Notes: generated from the letters alone by a model not told the origin. Positions 18,069 to 28,330 are shown, counted from the stretch's first letter. The stretch is DNA of 60,187 bases from Moritella sp. PE36 (GCF_000170855.1 NZ_ABCQ01000024.1:1-60187), one strand, 5' to 3'. Made by a program: numbers and translations.

Positions 18069-21000
18069 TCAATTATTAACTCTTCGTCTATATATAACGC
18101 GGTCGTTACCTCGGAAGAAACCAAAAGTGGCTACGGCAAAAGGATCATCGTACCCAATCTCACTATCCCAATCATATTCCAACCAATCATAAGCATCATA
18201 TATCACATTTATATCGCCTTTAACGTTTGCCGCTTGCAATTGAATTTCCCGCGTTTCACCTGCAATGAACTTTCCGTCACCTCCTAGAGCAATGGTAGGT
18301 GCACTGTCGTCAAGTATAATTTTCTCGTCATCATAACTGACGCAATTATTATCTGAGGAAACTATAAAATCATTGCCATCAAAATGTTCAACTTGCATCG
18401 GCTGCGTTAAATTTGACGTTTCAGGGCCAAAACTATTTTTCAATACTAAGCGACCAAATCGAATTTCTACAGTGTTATTAAAATCGGCATTACCATAAAA
18501 TTCAGGGGACTCAAAATAATCAATGCCTAAATTAGATGCTTTGAACGTGACGTCATCAGAGTCTTTAAACACATCAAAAGGTAGCTCAAACTCCGCTTGA
18601 AAAGGAGCAATTTCACTGCTCGTACCCCGGGTATAAACAAAGTGATCTTTTTCTGATAATTGGTATGTTAAAACCCCTCCACCTAAATCGACCATTTCAC
18701 CTAACTCAGCCCCCCCCGTTAAATTTAGTCCATTACTGTGAATAGTTTTAGGTGCTAGGAAGCTAATTTCATTCCCGTTCGAACCTAAAGACATCAACTT
18801 AGCAAAGTCACTAGTATAATTTATAGTGACTTGGCTAGCGCTATTGTATGCCGTTATCGTTAACTTTGGAGGGGTAAAATAGCGAATGCTACCTTGTGTA
18901 TTGCCCCCTATATCGGTTGATTGTCCTGAGTAAGCCCAATCAACCCTCCGGCATTCACTAAAAGCATTATTATGATTTACAGTTAGGCTTCCTTCATCAC
19001 CTAGAGTGCTCCCTGACGTTGCTTTAATTGTTTGCTTAAAATGATCAGGAATAAAGCGGCCAACATAAGGAATAGTTCCAGTAATTGGACCGGCACCGAT
19101 ATAAGAGGATGAGCTCAAATTAGCAGTTAGATTAATAATGCCCACTTCGGACCAAGACAAATTAGTCGTGTTCCCTTTACCTGAAGTAAAGTCAGCAATT
19201 ATATTGCCAGATAAACTACCAGATGCACCACCCAAAGGTTCTATCAATTGATGAGCTAAAACGACCGTTTCAGCAACACTTTCTTGGCCGAAGTTTGGTG
19301 TCGCATTATTGCCACTTAAATCACTACCATCATCAGGAATACCGTCATTATCTAAGTCGTCCCTAGCCTGCCACTGCACAGCGGTTACACTAGTAGTAAA
19401 CTCCTCACCTGCTTTTTTATATTTTGCATCTGCGGCAGACTCAGCCTTAGGATTGTCAGTCGCATCAATATAAAAACCCAAAGGCCGAACCACAAAACTA
19501 TTACTACCACCTTGCATATAATCAACAGGAGAAGAGCCATCCACAGAAATTTTATATCTAGCATGTAACTGCACTTTACCAGCATCCAGATAAGTTAAAT
19601 AAAACGTTGCCGCATTATTATTTTTATCACCAAAATCTAGTTCAACAGAAGTATAGGTATTAGGTTCTGCTGCATCTAGAGTGCTTATACTGGTGCTATT
19701 GATCATAACGGTTTTACTTTTACAAATAGCGGGATCAATACATTTTGCTACTAATTCAATAGGTTTATCATCAATTAAGGCAGCTTCACATGCTCCACTT
19801 ACAGGATTCGTTTTTATTGCTTGTAAAGATAAAGTCGAAGAGTTATAGCCTACATTCGATGGTTTTCCAGATAACTGCGCTGGAATACCATTCGAGTTTA
19901 TGCTATTTGTAAACTGAAATCCTGTATCAGCAAAGTCCAAGTTACAACTAGCAACGCTGCCATCAAAACATACTGTTGGTAATGACGTTCCTAATAGCGA
20001 TAACAAGGTACTATCCTTAATCGTATATGGAATGTAGGCCTTACCAGTACCAGGGTCTGTAGAGGAGACAGGGACAGTTACAGAACGAGATCCTGTAGCT
20101 TTAACATCGAGTAGCACTAAAGTATCATTACTTAACACACAAGTAGCACCGTCGGTATTGGTACAAGCACTAATCGTAACTTCTTCAGCTTCACAGGTTA
20201 AACCTTGCCCATCGTGACTAATTTCATAATGATGAATGACAGGAGTAGGGTCTGAGCATGTGCTGCCGAATACCTGTACTTCACCTAACTGCATGCTGTT
20301 AGCACTACTTTTATTTTTGACTGAGGGGAAATACAGTAAATAAGAAGTGTATGAAGAGGTATTTGTAAACGAAATAGTTTGAGAGTTTAAGTCGTCAAGT
20401 GCACTATTCCCATTGCTATTACGCGATACTGGTAAAGTAAGGTTTCCTTCGGATAAGAGATAAAAATCTGAAAGATAATGTTTAGAGCCACTAATACTTT
20501 TGTTTGTACCATATAGTTCATAACTAGCAGGATCACGCGATCCAAAATCGTTTGCAGTCCAAAACTTAATGGCATCCACAATTGAACAACCAATGTTAGG
20601 CGTAATGATAGCACCGGTATTATGCTCACCAAAATTAAGATATTTCTGCCCTACATCATCAATTAAATGTTCAGGGCCTTCATTGTTCGGCCACTGATTA
20701 TTTCCATTACCGACAGTACCAATGTGAAAGTTCACCCCCTTTAATTGGCCACCAAGTATACCGTCTAAAGATGAGAATATTGGCGTTTTCAGTGTAGGAA
20801 CAACTGTATAATCAACAATTAACAACGGAGCCTTATTACGTCGACCATCATATGATTCAGCGGTACGCTGACAACTTGAGCCTGTACAGCCCGAACCAGG
20901 CTCAACGATCAGTACAAGGTTATTTTTGGCCACCCAACCTGATCTATCCACAATCTCTTGAATAATAGTACTAATATCGGGGGTTTGATGTGTCTCGTTT

Positions 21001-21437
21001 TTACGGTTCCATCTTGAAGGGGCCCAACTGACAGAGGCGGCCGTTTTCGTTCTATCACTGATATTGCCATTATTGTTCTCGAATCGATCAGGACTATCGT
21101 AATCTTGTCCGAAGATCACAAGATTAGTAGTGCCGCTATCGGTTTCATCCACGGTAAATTCAATATAGGCAGAATTAATTATTGCCCCTTGTGGAATATC
21201 AACCCTTTGAAAGCGCATGCCAACGATTTGCAAGCCACTTACATAACCGTCATAACCGAATTCAAGGTCGGTACTATTCCTATACATATCACCATCACGG
21301 ATCCGCTCTTCAGCATCATCATTACTGGAACTAACTCTAACCCGCTCAGTTTCGCCGAACGCAGAGGCTGAAAATATTGATAAAAACCACAGCAGAGTAA
21401 CAGTCAGATAATATGAATTTCTGTTTTTAACATTCAT
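18069..21437 (-). CDS. large MshQ-like surface protein with DUF6701-type C-terminus
   Basis: A secreted protein of about 1122 residues. After a signal peptide (cleavage near SASAFG) comes a beta-sandwich region (about 30-205: VRVSSSNDDAEERI ... LLIVDY) and then several beta-rich segments with paired cysteines. A Ca-binding-like DNDGIPDDGSD turn falls near residues 690-700. The C-terminal 450 residues end in ATFGFFRGNDRVIY, the signature of DUF6701 in MshQ, a minor component of MSHA-type pili. No other msh gene is present. I prefer the ATG of MNVKN; an upstream TTG would add 11 residues before the signal peptide. It sits alone between two tRNA operons. Confidence 0.8.
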   Translation of the reverse strand: MNVKNRNSYYLTVTLLWFLSIFSASAFGETERVRVSSSNDDAEERIRDGDMYRNSTDLEFGYDGYVSGLQIVGMRFQRVDIPQGAIINSAYIEFTVDETDSGTTNLVIFGQDYDSPDRFENNNGNISDRTKTAASVSWAPSRWNRKNETHQTPDISTIIQEIVDRSGWVAKNNLVLIVEPGSGCTGSSCQRTAESYDGRRNKAPLLIVDYTVVPTLKTPIFSSLDGILGGQLKGVNFHIGTVGNGNNQWPNNEGPEHLIDDVGQKYLNFGEHNTGAIITPNIGCSIVDAIKFWTANDFGSRDPASYELYGTNKSISGSKHYLSDFYLLSEGNLTLPVSRNSNGNSALDDLNSQTISFTNTSSYTSYLLYFPSVKNKSSANSMQLGEVQVFGSTCSDPTPVIHHYEISHDGQGLTCEAEEVTISACTNTDGATCVLSNDTLVLLDVKATGSRSVTVPVSSTDPGTGKAYIPYTIKDSTLLSLLGTSLPTVCFDGSVASCNLDFADTGFQFTNSINSNGIPAQLSGKPSNVGYNSSTLSLQAIKTNPVSGACEAALIDDKPIELVAKCIDPAICKSKTVMINSTSISTLDAAEPNTYTSVELDFGDKNNNAATFYLTYLDAGKVQLHARYKISVDGSSPVDYMQGGSNSFVVRPLGFYIDATDNPKAESAADAKYKKAGEEFTTSVTAVQWQARDDLDNDGIPDDGSDLSGNNATPNFGQESVAETVVLAHQLIEPLGGASGSLSGNIIADFTSGKGNTTNLSWSEVGIINLTANLSSSSYIGAGPITGTIPYVGRFIPDHFKQTIKATSGSTLGDEGSLTVNHNNAFSECRRVDWAYSGQSTDIGGNTQGSIRYFTPPKLTITAYNSASQVTINYTSDFAKLMSLGSNGNEISFLAPKTIHSNGLNLTGGAELGEMVDLGGGVLTYQLSEKDHFVYTRGTSSEIAPFQAEFELPFDVFKDSDDVTFKASNLGIDYFESPEFYGNADFNNTVEIRFGRLVLKNSFGPETSNLTQPMQVEHFDGNDFIVSSDNNCVSYDDEKIILDDSAPTIALGGDGKFIAGETREIQLQAANVKGDINVIYDAYDWLEYDWDSEIGYDDPFAVATFGFFRGNDRVIYRRRVNN

Positions 21438-21566
21438 CCGTGATAAGCCCTCATTTGTTCCAGTGTACAATTCAGATCCAGTTTTCAGTAGCTATTTTTC
21501 AGATTGTGTCCGCAATCGTAATACCAAAGCATTTCGACAACAATTGATTGTAAAGTATTAGAAAGC

Positions 21567-21603
21567 AAAAAGCCCGTAACACATTGAAGTGTTACGGGCT
21601 TTT
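21567..21603 (-). terminator. terminator of the Arg-His-Pro tRNA operon
   Basis: A perfect stem of about 15 bp (halves AAAAGCCCGTAACAC and GTGTTACGGGCTTTT, 6-nt loop), with T's on the minus strand, directly downstream of tRNA-Pro. Confidence 0.9.
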
Positions 21604-21609
21604 CTAATC

Positions 21610-21686
21610 TGGTCGGTGATAGAGGATTCGAACCTCTGACCCCCTGGTCCCAAACCAGGTGCGCTACCAAGCTGCGCTAATCACCG
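21610..21686 (-). tRNA. tRNA-Pro(TGG)
   Basis: 77 nt including CCA, identical to the copies at 17387 and 17713. It is the last gene of the Arg-His-Pro operon and is followed within 10 nt by a strong terminator. Confidence 0.97.
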
Positions 21687-21713
21687 AGAGTCTTGTTTTA
21701 CATCGAGAAGAGA

Positions 21714-21790
21714 TGGGGCGACTGATGGGATTTGAACCCACGACAACCGGAATCACAATCCGGGGCTCTACCAACTGAGCTACAACCGCC
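21714..21790 (-). tRNA. tRNA-His(GTG)
   Basis: 77 nt including CCA, with G(-1):C73 and anticodon GTG. The T-stem has a T-A pair where the 17632 copy has C-G. Confidence 0.97.
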
Positions 21791-21828
21791 ATTTATCATT
21801 CATTACACCACCACTATATTAACTATAA

Positions 21829-21905
21829 TGGTGCGTCCGAGAGGAGTCGAACCTCCGACCTCACCCTCCGGAGGGGCGCGCTCTATCCAACTGAGCTACG
21901 GACGC
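21829..21905 (-). tRNA. tRNA-Arg(CCG)
   Basis: 77 nt including CCA. The anticodon arm is CGCCC-CTCCGGA-GGGTG, giving anticodon CCG, and the acceptor stem GCGTCCG/CGGACGC is perfect. First gene of the operon; the order Arg-His-(Leu)-Pro recalls argX-hisR-leuT-proM of E. coli. Confidence 0.97.
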
Positions 21906-22037
21906 ATAAACAATATCTTACGTCCAACCATCAACCTCGTCTAGGCAAATCCGTTTATTCCGAGGCAAAATGTCGGATAACCACCTTGCCTGTATCTTTT
22001 ATAACCAAGTAAAATGCAACAAACACTGTTACAACTA

Positions 22038-22066
22038 TTTAACCTAAGGCTAGGTAAGGATATAAT
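22038..22066 (+). promoter_or_regulatory. probable promoter of the cytochrome c5 gene
   Basis: A weak -35 TTTAAC, 17-nt spacer and consensus -10 TATAAT, about 80 nt before the cytochrome start. No operator could be assigned. Confidence 0.5.
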
Positions 22067-22146
22067 GCCTGACAGCAGTAGGAATTTATTATAACAAAAG
22101 TCATCCACAGACTGACAATACCATTAATTAGGGAGCTAAAAAGAGC

Positions 22147-22566
22147 ATGTATAAATTACGAAATATTCTAATCACTTTAACAGCATCATTGCTATTTACA
22201 TTCACCGTAAACGCTGGCCACAACTCTCCTGAAGCAGTTGCAGAACGCATTGCACCAGTTGGTCAGGTATATCTACCCGGTGAACTTGCTCCAGTTGTTG
22301 CAAAAAGCACAGCACCAGCAGCACCACGTTCTGGTGAACAAGTTTATACGGCTACTTGTAACATGTGTCACGGTAGTGGCCTTGCTGGCGCACCAATTAA
22401 AGGTAACGCCGAGCAATGGGCTCCACGTATTGCAAAAGGTAAAGACACACTTTATCGCCATGCAATCGAAGGTTTCAATGGCGCGATGCCAGCACGTGGT
22501 ACTTGTTCAACCTGTTCTGATGACGAATTACAAGCCGCGGTTGATTACATGATCCAAGGCCTGTAA
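22147..22566 (+). CDS. cytochrome c5
   Basis: A 139-residue monohaem c-type cytochrome with a Sec signal peptide (ending VNAGH) and one haem site, CNMCH (about residue 76). The distal methionine is likely the M of AMPARGTCSTC; the CSTC pair after it is the extra disulphide characteristic of cytochrome c5. It is expected in the periplasm, carrying electrons to terminal oxidases or denitrification enzymes. Monocistronic, with a strong terminator. Confidence 0.93.
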   Translation: MYKLRNILITLTASLLFTFTVNAGHNSPEAVAERIAPVGQVYLPGELAPVVAKSTAPAAPRSGEQVYTATCNMCHGSGLAGAPIKGNAEQWAPRIAKGKDTLYRHAIEGFNGAMPARGTCSTCSDDELQAAVDYMIQGL

Positions 22567-22637
22567 CACCATGGCTAAATAACGTTATAACAAAAATATT
22601 CAGCGCTAAATCCGTTATAACGACAAGTACTTTCGAT

Positions 22638-22668
22638 AAAGCCACTAATTTATTTAGTGGCTTTTTTT
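22638..22668 (+). terminator. terminator after the cytochrome c5 gene
   Basis: An 11-bp perfect stem (AAAGCCACTAA/TTAGTGGCTTT) followed by a run of seven T's. Confidence 0.92.
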
Positions 22669-22748
22669 GACCCACAGCTATCCACTGCTAGACTTTATTA
22701 CTATAAAACTTAGTTTTTAAGTGATTAAAGACCATTAGGATACCGACT

Positions 22749-24080
22749 GTGAGCAAGGATCGTCTCCCAAACCAACAACCAGCAAATAACACCGAGCTAA
22801 TTAGTTTAGCCTTATCTCATTCTTTACGAACGCAACGTGCCTTATTTTTAACACAGCTAAAATCGGCCTTACAAGAGTTGCAGCAGACCCAACGCAGCTT
22901 CGTGCTCTTGCTGATCAAGGTTGATAATATCGCCGAGGTTGAACAAAGCTTTGGCAGTGAACTCAGTAATAAATTAATTACGATCATCCAAACCCATTTA
23001 CAATCATTAACGTCGAGTAATGACTGCTTAGTTAACTTACAAGGTGACGAGTTTGCCTTATTAAAAACAGATATCACCGATGCCGATAGCGCCATTGATC
23101 TGGCAAAGGAAATTCAGTCACAGTTTCGGTTTAGTTTTCAAGTTAACAATTATAAAATTCTCTGCAGTAGTAGTATCGGCATTAGCTTACAGCAAGCACC
23201 GCATTCTGTTAGCCAAGTATTAAAAGATGCCGATATCGCCCTAAAAAATGCACGACACCAAGGCTTTGGTCAATATCACCTTTCCACCGCATTACCAACA
23301 CCAATGAAAAACACCCAAGGCATACTGCAGCAAGAGAAGCTCACACGCGCTATTATTAACAACGATATATTACCTTACTACCAACCCATTATTCAATTAA
23401 ACAGCAATCAACTGATCGGCTTTGAAGTAATTGCCCATTGGCATGAGAAAGACCAGAACGGTGATAATAATTTTATCTCATTAGCAGAGAACACCGATAT
23501 TATCATCGCGCTCGATTTACATATTATTAATCAAGCCTGCTTACAGCTCAAAAAGTGGCATAGCTCCCACAGAGATAATCAACAAATCATATTAACCATG
23601 AACTTATCAGCCAAGCACCTTCTTCTTAATGGTGCTGTTGAACATTTAATTTTTATTATTCAGCAACAACAGATCCCCCCGCATCGCCTGGTATTTGAAT
23701 TTAGGGAACAGGAATTCATGCTGCACAATAAATTTGCCATCCGTGCGTTAGAAAAATTGCGGCAAATTGGGGTGAAAGTGGGGTTAGATGATTTTGGTAC
23801 CGGTTTTAGTTCGCTAAACGCTTTTTTTCAGTATCCAATTGATTTTGTCAAAATAGACAGCCGTTTTACCAATCGTATGCTGATGTCCAAAAAAGACTTG
23901 TCATTAATTCGGGTAATTAGGGATATTAGTCACGATATGGGGTTTAAGGTGATTGTAGAAGGTATTGAGACCCAGCAGCAACACGCAAAGTTAGTGGAGT
24001 TAGGCTGCGAGTTTGGCCAAGGCAGTTATATCGCTCAGCCAATGGATTACATGCAAGTTAATCGCTTATTAGATCTCTAA
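22749..24080 (+). CDS. degenerate GGDEF/EAL-domain protein
   Basis: A 443-residue soluble protein with a GGDEF-like domain (about 45-178) and an EAL domain (about 193-443), and no sensor or membrane segment. The GGDEF motif reads QGDEF (98-102). The EAL motif reads EVI (226-228), and the arginine that normally follows is histidine. The rest of the EAL site is kept: N285, DDFGTG (347-352), K368, E404 and Q424. It may therefore be a weak phosphodiesterase or a c-di-GMP/protein-binding regulator. GTG start; genes on either side are unrelated. Confidence 0.85.
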   Translation: MSKDRLPNQQPANNTELISLALSHSLRTQRALFLTQLKSALQELQQTQRSFVLLLIKVDNIAEVEQSFGSELSNKLITIIQTHLQSLTSSNDCLVNLQGDEFALLKTDITDADSAIDLAKEIQSQFRFSFQVNNYKILCSSSIGISLQQAPHSVSQVLKDADIALKNARHQGFGQYHLSTALPTPMKNTQGILQQEKLTRAIINNDILPYYQPIIQLNSNQLIGFEVIAHWHEKDQNGDNNFISLAENTDIIIALDLHIINQACLQLKKWHSSHRDNQQIILTMNLSAKHLLLNGAVEHLIFIIQQQQIPPHRLVFEFREQEFMLHNKFAIRALEKLRQIGVKVGLDDFGTGFSSLNAFFQYPIDFVKIDSRFTNRMLMSKKDLSLIRVIRDISHDMGFKVIVEGIETQQQHAKLVELGCEFGQGSYIAQPMDYMQVNRLLDL

Positions 24081-24122
24081 TAAGCGAGCTTAAATCGATA
24101 CGTCGAAGCCAGTGTGAGTTTG

Positions 24123-26138
24123 CTATTTATTAAATAACGCTCTTAGATTCGCCACGCCTCGTTTACCTTTTGCTTGTTTTTCTACTGGCGAATCCGGTTT
24201 TTTACGTAAGTCCCATTCGAGGTCATCTTGTGGTAACTCTAACAAGAAACGGCTTGGTTCCGGCTTCACTACTTCACCAAACTGACGGCGCTCTTTACAA
24301 AGCATCATGAATAATACTTTTTGCGCACGGGTGATACCCACGTAGGCCAAACGGCGCTCCTCTTCGACATTCGGATCATCATCAATCGAGCTTTGATGCG
24401 GTAATATGCCCTCTTCCATACCCACCATGAATACGTACGGATATTCCAGTCCTTTAGAGGCATGGTAAGTCATTAACTGCACTTGATCAGAATCGTCTTC
24501 TTCTTCGTTGCGTTCCAGCATGTCACGCAAGGTTAGGCGAGTAACAACCTGCGCCAACGTCATCTCTTCATCAAGATCATCGCCCTTGAGCATTTCAGTC
24601 ACCCAGCGATACAGCTCTGAAACATTCTTCATGCGCATTTCAGCGGCTTTAGCACTGGTACTGGTTTCGTATAACCAATCTTCGTAATGAATATCACGCA
24701 CCATGTCACGTACCGCATCAATGCTATCGCTACGCTGTTCCTGATCGGCTAATTCCACTAACCAACGGGTAAAACCACGCACCGCAAGTAAACCACGTCC
24801 CGTCAGGGTTTGCTCTAAGCCCATTTCGAAACTAGCAGCGAACAAGCTAATATTACGCATGTTGGCGTAATTGCCTAATTTTTCTAATGTTGTCGGGCCA
24901 ATCTCACGACGAGGTACGTTCACCACACGTAAAAACGCATTATCATCATCCGGGTTCACGAGTAACCGCAGATAAGCCATCATATCTTTGATCTCGGCAC
25001 GCGAGAAGAATGATGTACCACCACTGATCTTATACGGAATACGGTTAGTCATTAGCGCTTTTTCAAATAACCGCGACTGATGATTACCACGATATAAGAT
25101 CGCATAATCTTTATAGTCACTGCGCGCCATAAACTTGTGTGCAAGTAGTTCTGATACTACTTTTTCAGCTTCATGCTCTTCATTTTTAGTGGTGAATACT
25201 TTAATCGGCTCACCATAACCAAGCTCGCTGAATAAGCGTTTATTAAATTCATGGGGATTATTATCAATTAAGATATTTGCCGCTTTCAAAATTCTTTGGG
25301 TCGAACGGTAGTTTTGTTCGAGCTTCACCACTTTCAAACCCGGAAAATCTTTTTGCAATAATGTCAGATTTTCAGGTCGAGCACCACGCCATGAATAAAT
25401 TGACTGATCATCATCACCGACCACAGTAAACTTTGCACTTTGGCCAACAATTAACTTCACCAGTTCATATTGACTGGTATTGGTATCTTGGTATTCATCC
25501 ACGAGTAAATAGCGGATCTTGTTTTGCCAGCGTTCGCGTACTTCTTCATTTAAGCGTAATAACAGTGTTGGCATCATGATGAGATCATCAAAGTCCAAGG
25601 CGTTATACGCTTTCATATGACGGAGGTAGTCGTCGTAACACTGCGCAAATAATTTGTCTTGGGGCATCTGCGCACGCGCAATGGCTTGCGGCGGCAATAC
25701 CAACTCATTCTTCCAATTCGAAATAGCACTGCGCAATTGGTCGATAAGCTCTTTATCTTCTTCTAGCGTATCTTGGGTAAGTTCTTTTAATAATGCCAAC
25801 TGGTCTTGATCATCAAACAAGGTAAATGCCTGTTTTATACCTAAGGTTTTATATTCTTTACGAATAATATTTAACCCTAAGGTATGAAACGTCGATACCA
25901 TTAACCCTTTTGCTTCCTTCTTACCTAATGTCTTGGCAATACGTTCTTTCATTTCGCGCGCCGCTTTATTGGTAAAGGTTAGCGCAGCAATATTACAGGC
26001 CTTGTAACTGCAGTTTTGTACCAGGTGGGCAATTTTGGTGGTAATAACACGGGTTTTACCACTGCCAGCACCAGCGAGTACTAAACACGGACCAGAAATA
26101 TATTTTACAGCTTCATCCTGACGGGGATTCAATTTCAT
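24123..26138 (-). CDS. rep: ATP-dependent DNA helicase Rep
   Basis: A 3'-5' SF1A helicase that clears proteins ahead of replication forks and restarts stalled forks. At 671 residues it closely follows E. coli Rep (673) end to end: GAGSGKT (Walker A), [10 protein letters not shown], the DEYQDT Walker [28 protein letters not shown] and VGITRA. The C-terminal tail that contacts DnaB is present but diverged ([12 protein letters not shown]). It reads as a single-gene unit with no close partner. Confidence 0.98.
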   Translation of the reverse strand: MKLNPRQDEAVKYISGPCLVLAGAGSGKTRVITTKIAHLVQNCSYKACNIAALTFTNKAAREMKERIAKTLGKKEAKGLMVSTFHTLGLNIIRKEYKTLGIKQAFTLFDDQDQLALLKELTQDTLEEDKELIDQLRSAISNWKNELVLPPQAIARAQMPQDKLFAQCYDDYLRHMKAYNALDFDDLIMMPTLLLRLNEEVRERWQNKIRYLLVDEYQDTNTSQYELVKLIVGQSAKFTVVGDDDQSIYSWRGARPENLTLLQKDFPGLKVVKLEQNYRSTQRILKAANILIDNNPHEFNKRLFSELGYGEPIKVFTTKNEEHEAEKVVSELLAHKFMARSDYKDYAILYRGNHQSRLFEKALMTNRIPYKISGGTSFFSRAEIKDMMAYLRLLVNPDDDNAFLRVVNVPRREIGPTTLEKLGNYANMRNISLFAASFEMGLEQTLTGRGLLAVRGFTRWLVELADQEQRSDSIDAVRDMVRDIHYEDWLYETSTSAKAAEMRMKNVSELYRWVTEMLKGDDLDEEMTLAQVVTRLTLRDMLERNEEEDDSDQVQLMTYHASKGLEYPYVFMVGMEEGILPHQSSIDDDPNVEEERRLAYVGITRAQKVLFMMLCKERRQFGEVVKPEPSRFLLELPQDDLEWDLRKKPDSPVEKQAKGKRGVANLRALFNK

Positions 26139-26202
26139 AAGGGCAACACCAGACTAAAACATTAGGAAAAGAGGTAGAAATTAGATTGTAGCAAATTTAA
26201 CA

Positions 26203-26236
26203 TAAAAAAAATGCCAGTTATAAATAACTGGCATTT
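26203..26236 (-). terminator. terminator of rpmB-rpmG
   Basis: On the minus strand an 11-bp perfect stem (AATGCCAGTTA/TAACTGGCATT, 4-nt loop) is followed by eight T's. Confidence 0.93.
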
Positions 26237-26263
26237 TCTATACATCGAATACGCAATCAAGAA

Positions 26264-26419
26264 TTACTTGATTTTGCCTTCTTTGTACATAACGTGCTTG
26301 CGAACTACAGGATCAAACTTTTTGATCTCCATTTTCTCAGGCATGTTTTTTTTGTTTTTAGTAGTGGTATAGAAGTGACCAGTACCAGCAGATGAATTCA
26401 AACGAATTTTATCGCGCAT
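26264..26419 (-). CDS. rpmG: 50S ribosomal protein L33
   Basis: A 51-residue basic protein read directly from the minus strand. It begins [20 protein letters not shown] and ends [11 protein letters not shown], as in L33. It lacks the zinc-binding cysteine pairs, so this is the C-minus form. AAGGAG lies 7 nt before the ATG. It is the second gene of rpmB-rpmG, 11 nt after L28, followed by a strong terminator. Confidence 0.96.
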   Translation of the reverse strand: MRDKIRLNSSAGTGHFYTTTKNKKNMPEKMEIKKFDPVVRKHVMYKEGKIK

Positions 26420-26430
26420 AATATAGCTCC

Positions 26431-26667
26431 TTAAACCTTCTCACCACGGGCACGCATTTCAGCAAGAACTGAATCGATACCCTTTTTATCAATAATACGC
26501 ATACCTTTACAAGTAAGACGTAACTTTACAAAACGGTTTTCGCTCTCAACCCAGAAACGGTGTGTATGTAGGTTTGGCAAGAAACGGCGACGTGTGCGGT
26601 TTTTTGCGTGAGAAACGTTGTTACCAACAGCTGGTTTTTTACCAGTAACTTGGCATACTTTTGACAT
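26431..26667 (-). CDS. rpmB: 50S ribosomal protein L28
   Basis: A 78-residue protein, the exact E. coli length, with [38 protein letters not shown] and the C-terminal RARGEKV. An upstream in-frame start would add 15 residues of non-L28 sequence; GGAG 6 nt before MSKVCQV fixes the start. First gene of rpmB-rpmG. Confidence 0.97.
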   Translation of the reverse strand: MSKVCQVTGKKPAVGNNVSHAKNRTRRRFLPNLHTHRFWVESENRFVKLRLTCKGMRIIDKKGIDSVLAEMRARGEKV

Positions 26668-26744
26668 AGTGTGCTCCAATAACTTCAAATATAAGTGTCT
26701 ACATAGTCGCATTTGAAGCTACTAGGTATACTTTTAATGCTCGG

Positions 26745-26773
26745 TTTATACAGTAAACCCAGACACAAATCAA
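26745..26773 (-). promoter_or_regulatory. rpmB-rpmG promoter
   Basis: Minus strand: -35 TTGATT, 17-nt spacer, -10 TATAAA, about 75 nt upstream of rpmB. Confidence 0.65.
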
Positions 26774-27014
26774 TAATAGTGCAAAATATCACCATCTTTA
26801 ATCACATGGAAACAGCGCTAAAAACAAACGTCAACGGTTGATTTGTGAACACAAATGCAATAAAACAGTTTAAAACACAAAATAAAGGCCAAAAACAAGC
26901 AATAAAAATTAAATCATAATAATTGAAAAAAGTATTTCAATTCGTCTAAATGGACAAATGCGCAAGGCCTTCTTTCAGGTTATAATCCCCATTCCTTGAT
27001 AGTGAGTTTACACC
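26774..27014. other. divergent intergenic region, rpmB / csdA
   Basis: A very A-rich spacer with no gene. A consensus -10 TATAAT at 26981-26986 lies 28 nt before csdA and is its likely promoter, although no good -35 precedes it. Confidence 0.5.
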
Positions 27015-28235
27015 ATGCTTAACGATATAGAATTAACCGACCTTAGACAACAATTCCCCGTATTATCGCAACAAGTGAATGATCACCCATTAATTTACTT
27101 AGATAATGCCGCCACAAGCCAAAAACCCTTGTGTGTTCTCGAGGCGATTAATACCTATTATCGTGACATTAATGCCAATGTCCACCGCGCGTCACATGCA
27201 CTCAGCGCGCAAGCCACATCTGCCTATGAAAATGCCCGAGATACCTGCGCGCAATTTATTAATGCTAATAGCAGTAAAGAGATCATTTGGACGCGTGGCA
27301 CCACCGAAGCGATTAACTTAGTTGCCAACTGTTTAACCACCAGTATTCAGGCCGGTGATGAGATCATCATTTCCACCTTAGAGCATCACGCCAATATCGT
27401 GCCTTGGCAAATGCTGGCACAACGCACAGGCGCCATCCTCAAGATTATTCCGCTGTTACCGTCAACCGACATAGATATACAGGCCTATAAGCAATTACTC
27501 AGCGATAGAACCAAATTAGTGGCGGTTAGCCATGTCTCTAATGCCATCGGTACCGTGAACCCGATTGAAGACATCATTGCGTTAGCCAAGCAAACGGGTG
27601 CGAAGGTATTAATCGACGGCGCCCAAGCTATTTCGCATTGGGAGGTTGACGTGCAAGCCCTCGGTTGTGATTTTTATGTGTTCTCTGGGCATAAAATGTA
27701 TGGTCCTACTGGTATCGGCGTGCTCTGGGGTAAAGAAGAAGCGCTTAATCAACTGCCGCCTTGGCAAGGCGGTGGCGAAATGATTAAAACGGTAAGCTTT
27801 GCACAAACCACTTATAACGAGCTACCATTTAAATTTGAAGCCGGTACCCCCAACATTGCTGGTGCGATCAGTCTGGCGCGCGCCATGACGTTTCTAACCA
27901 GTTACGATCGACAAGTGCTGGCTGCTCACGAAGCCGAATTACTGGCCTACACCACAGCACAACTCGAAAATATGCCGCGCATTAAGATTATTGGTTCGCC
28001 ACAACATCGTGCCGGCGGCGTCAGCTTTATTATGGGTGATGCGCATAATAGTGATGTGGGGATGCTGTTGGACTTACAAGGCATTGCGGTTCGCACCGGT
28101 CATCACTGTGCACAACCTCTGATGCAGAGCCTTAATTTATCCGGCACCATCCGCGTGTCGTTGGCTATTTATAATACCAAAGCAGAAATAGACTTCTTTA
28201 TTAAAGCATTGAATGAACTACAAGATTTACTCTAA
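27015..28235 (+). CDS. csdA: cysteine desulfurase, group II (CsdA/SufS type)
   Basis: PLP enzyme that takes sulfur from cysteine as a persulfide and releases alanine. The 406-residue protein shows the PLP lysine in FSGHKMYGPTG (K227), the catalytic cysteine in RTGHHCAQP (C365) in the short group II loop, and NVHRASH near the N-terminus. A SufE-family acceptor follows within 100 nt, and tcdA is close by. There are no sufBCD genes, which favours CsdA over SufS. Confidence 0.93.
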   Translation: MLNDIELTDLRQQFPVLSQQVNDHPLIYLDNAATSQKPLCVLEAINTYYRDINANVHRASHALSAQATSAYENARDTCAQFINANSSKEIIWTRGTTEAINLVANCLTTSIQAGDEIIISTLEHHANIVPWQMLAQRTGAILKIIPLLPSTDIDIQAYKQLLSDRTKLVAVSHVSNAIGTVNPIEDIIALAKQTGAKVLIDGAQAISHWEVDVQALGCDFYVFSGHKMYGPTGIGVLWGKEEALNQLPPWQGGGEMIKTVSFAQTTYNELPFKFEAGTPNIAGAISLARAMTFLTSYDRQVLAAHEAELLAYTTAQLENMPRIKIIGSPQHRAGGVSFIMGDAHNSDVGMLLDLQGIAVRTGHHCAQPLMQSLNLSGTIRVSLAIYNTKAEIDFFIKALNELQDLL

Positions 28236-28330
28236 TCTGTTACCGTATCTAGAGCATCGTTATTGTAATGAATAACAGATTAACTTTATCCTGCCAGGCT
28301 GCAAGTCTGGTTAGCAATACAGGAATGATC

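Noticed and set aside
17713-21686. Genomic island integrated at tRNA-Pro
   Set aside because: No integrase, no partial tRNA copy and no other mobile genes; whole tRNA genes with flanking operons fit duplication better. Kept as a finding only for its layout.
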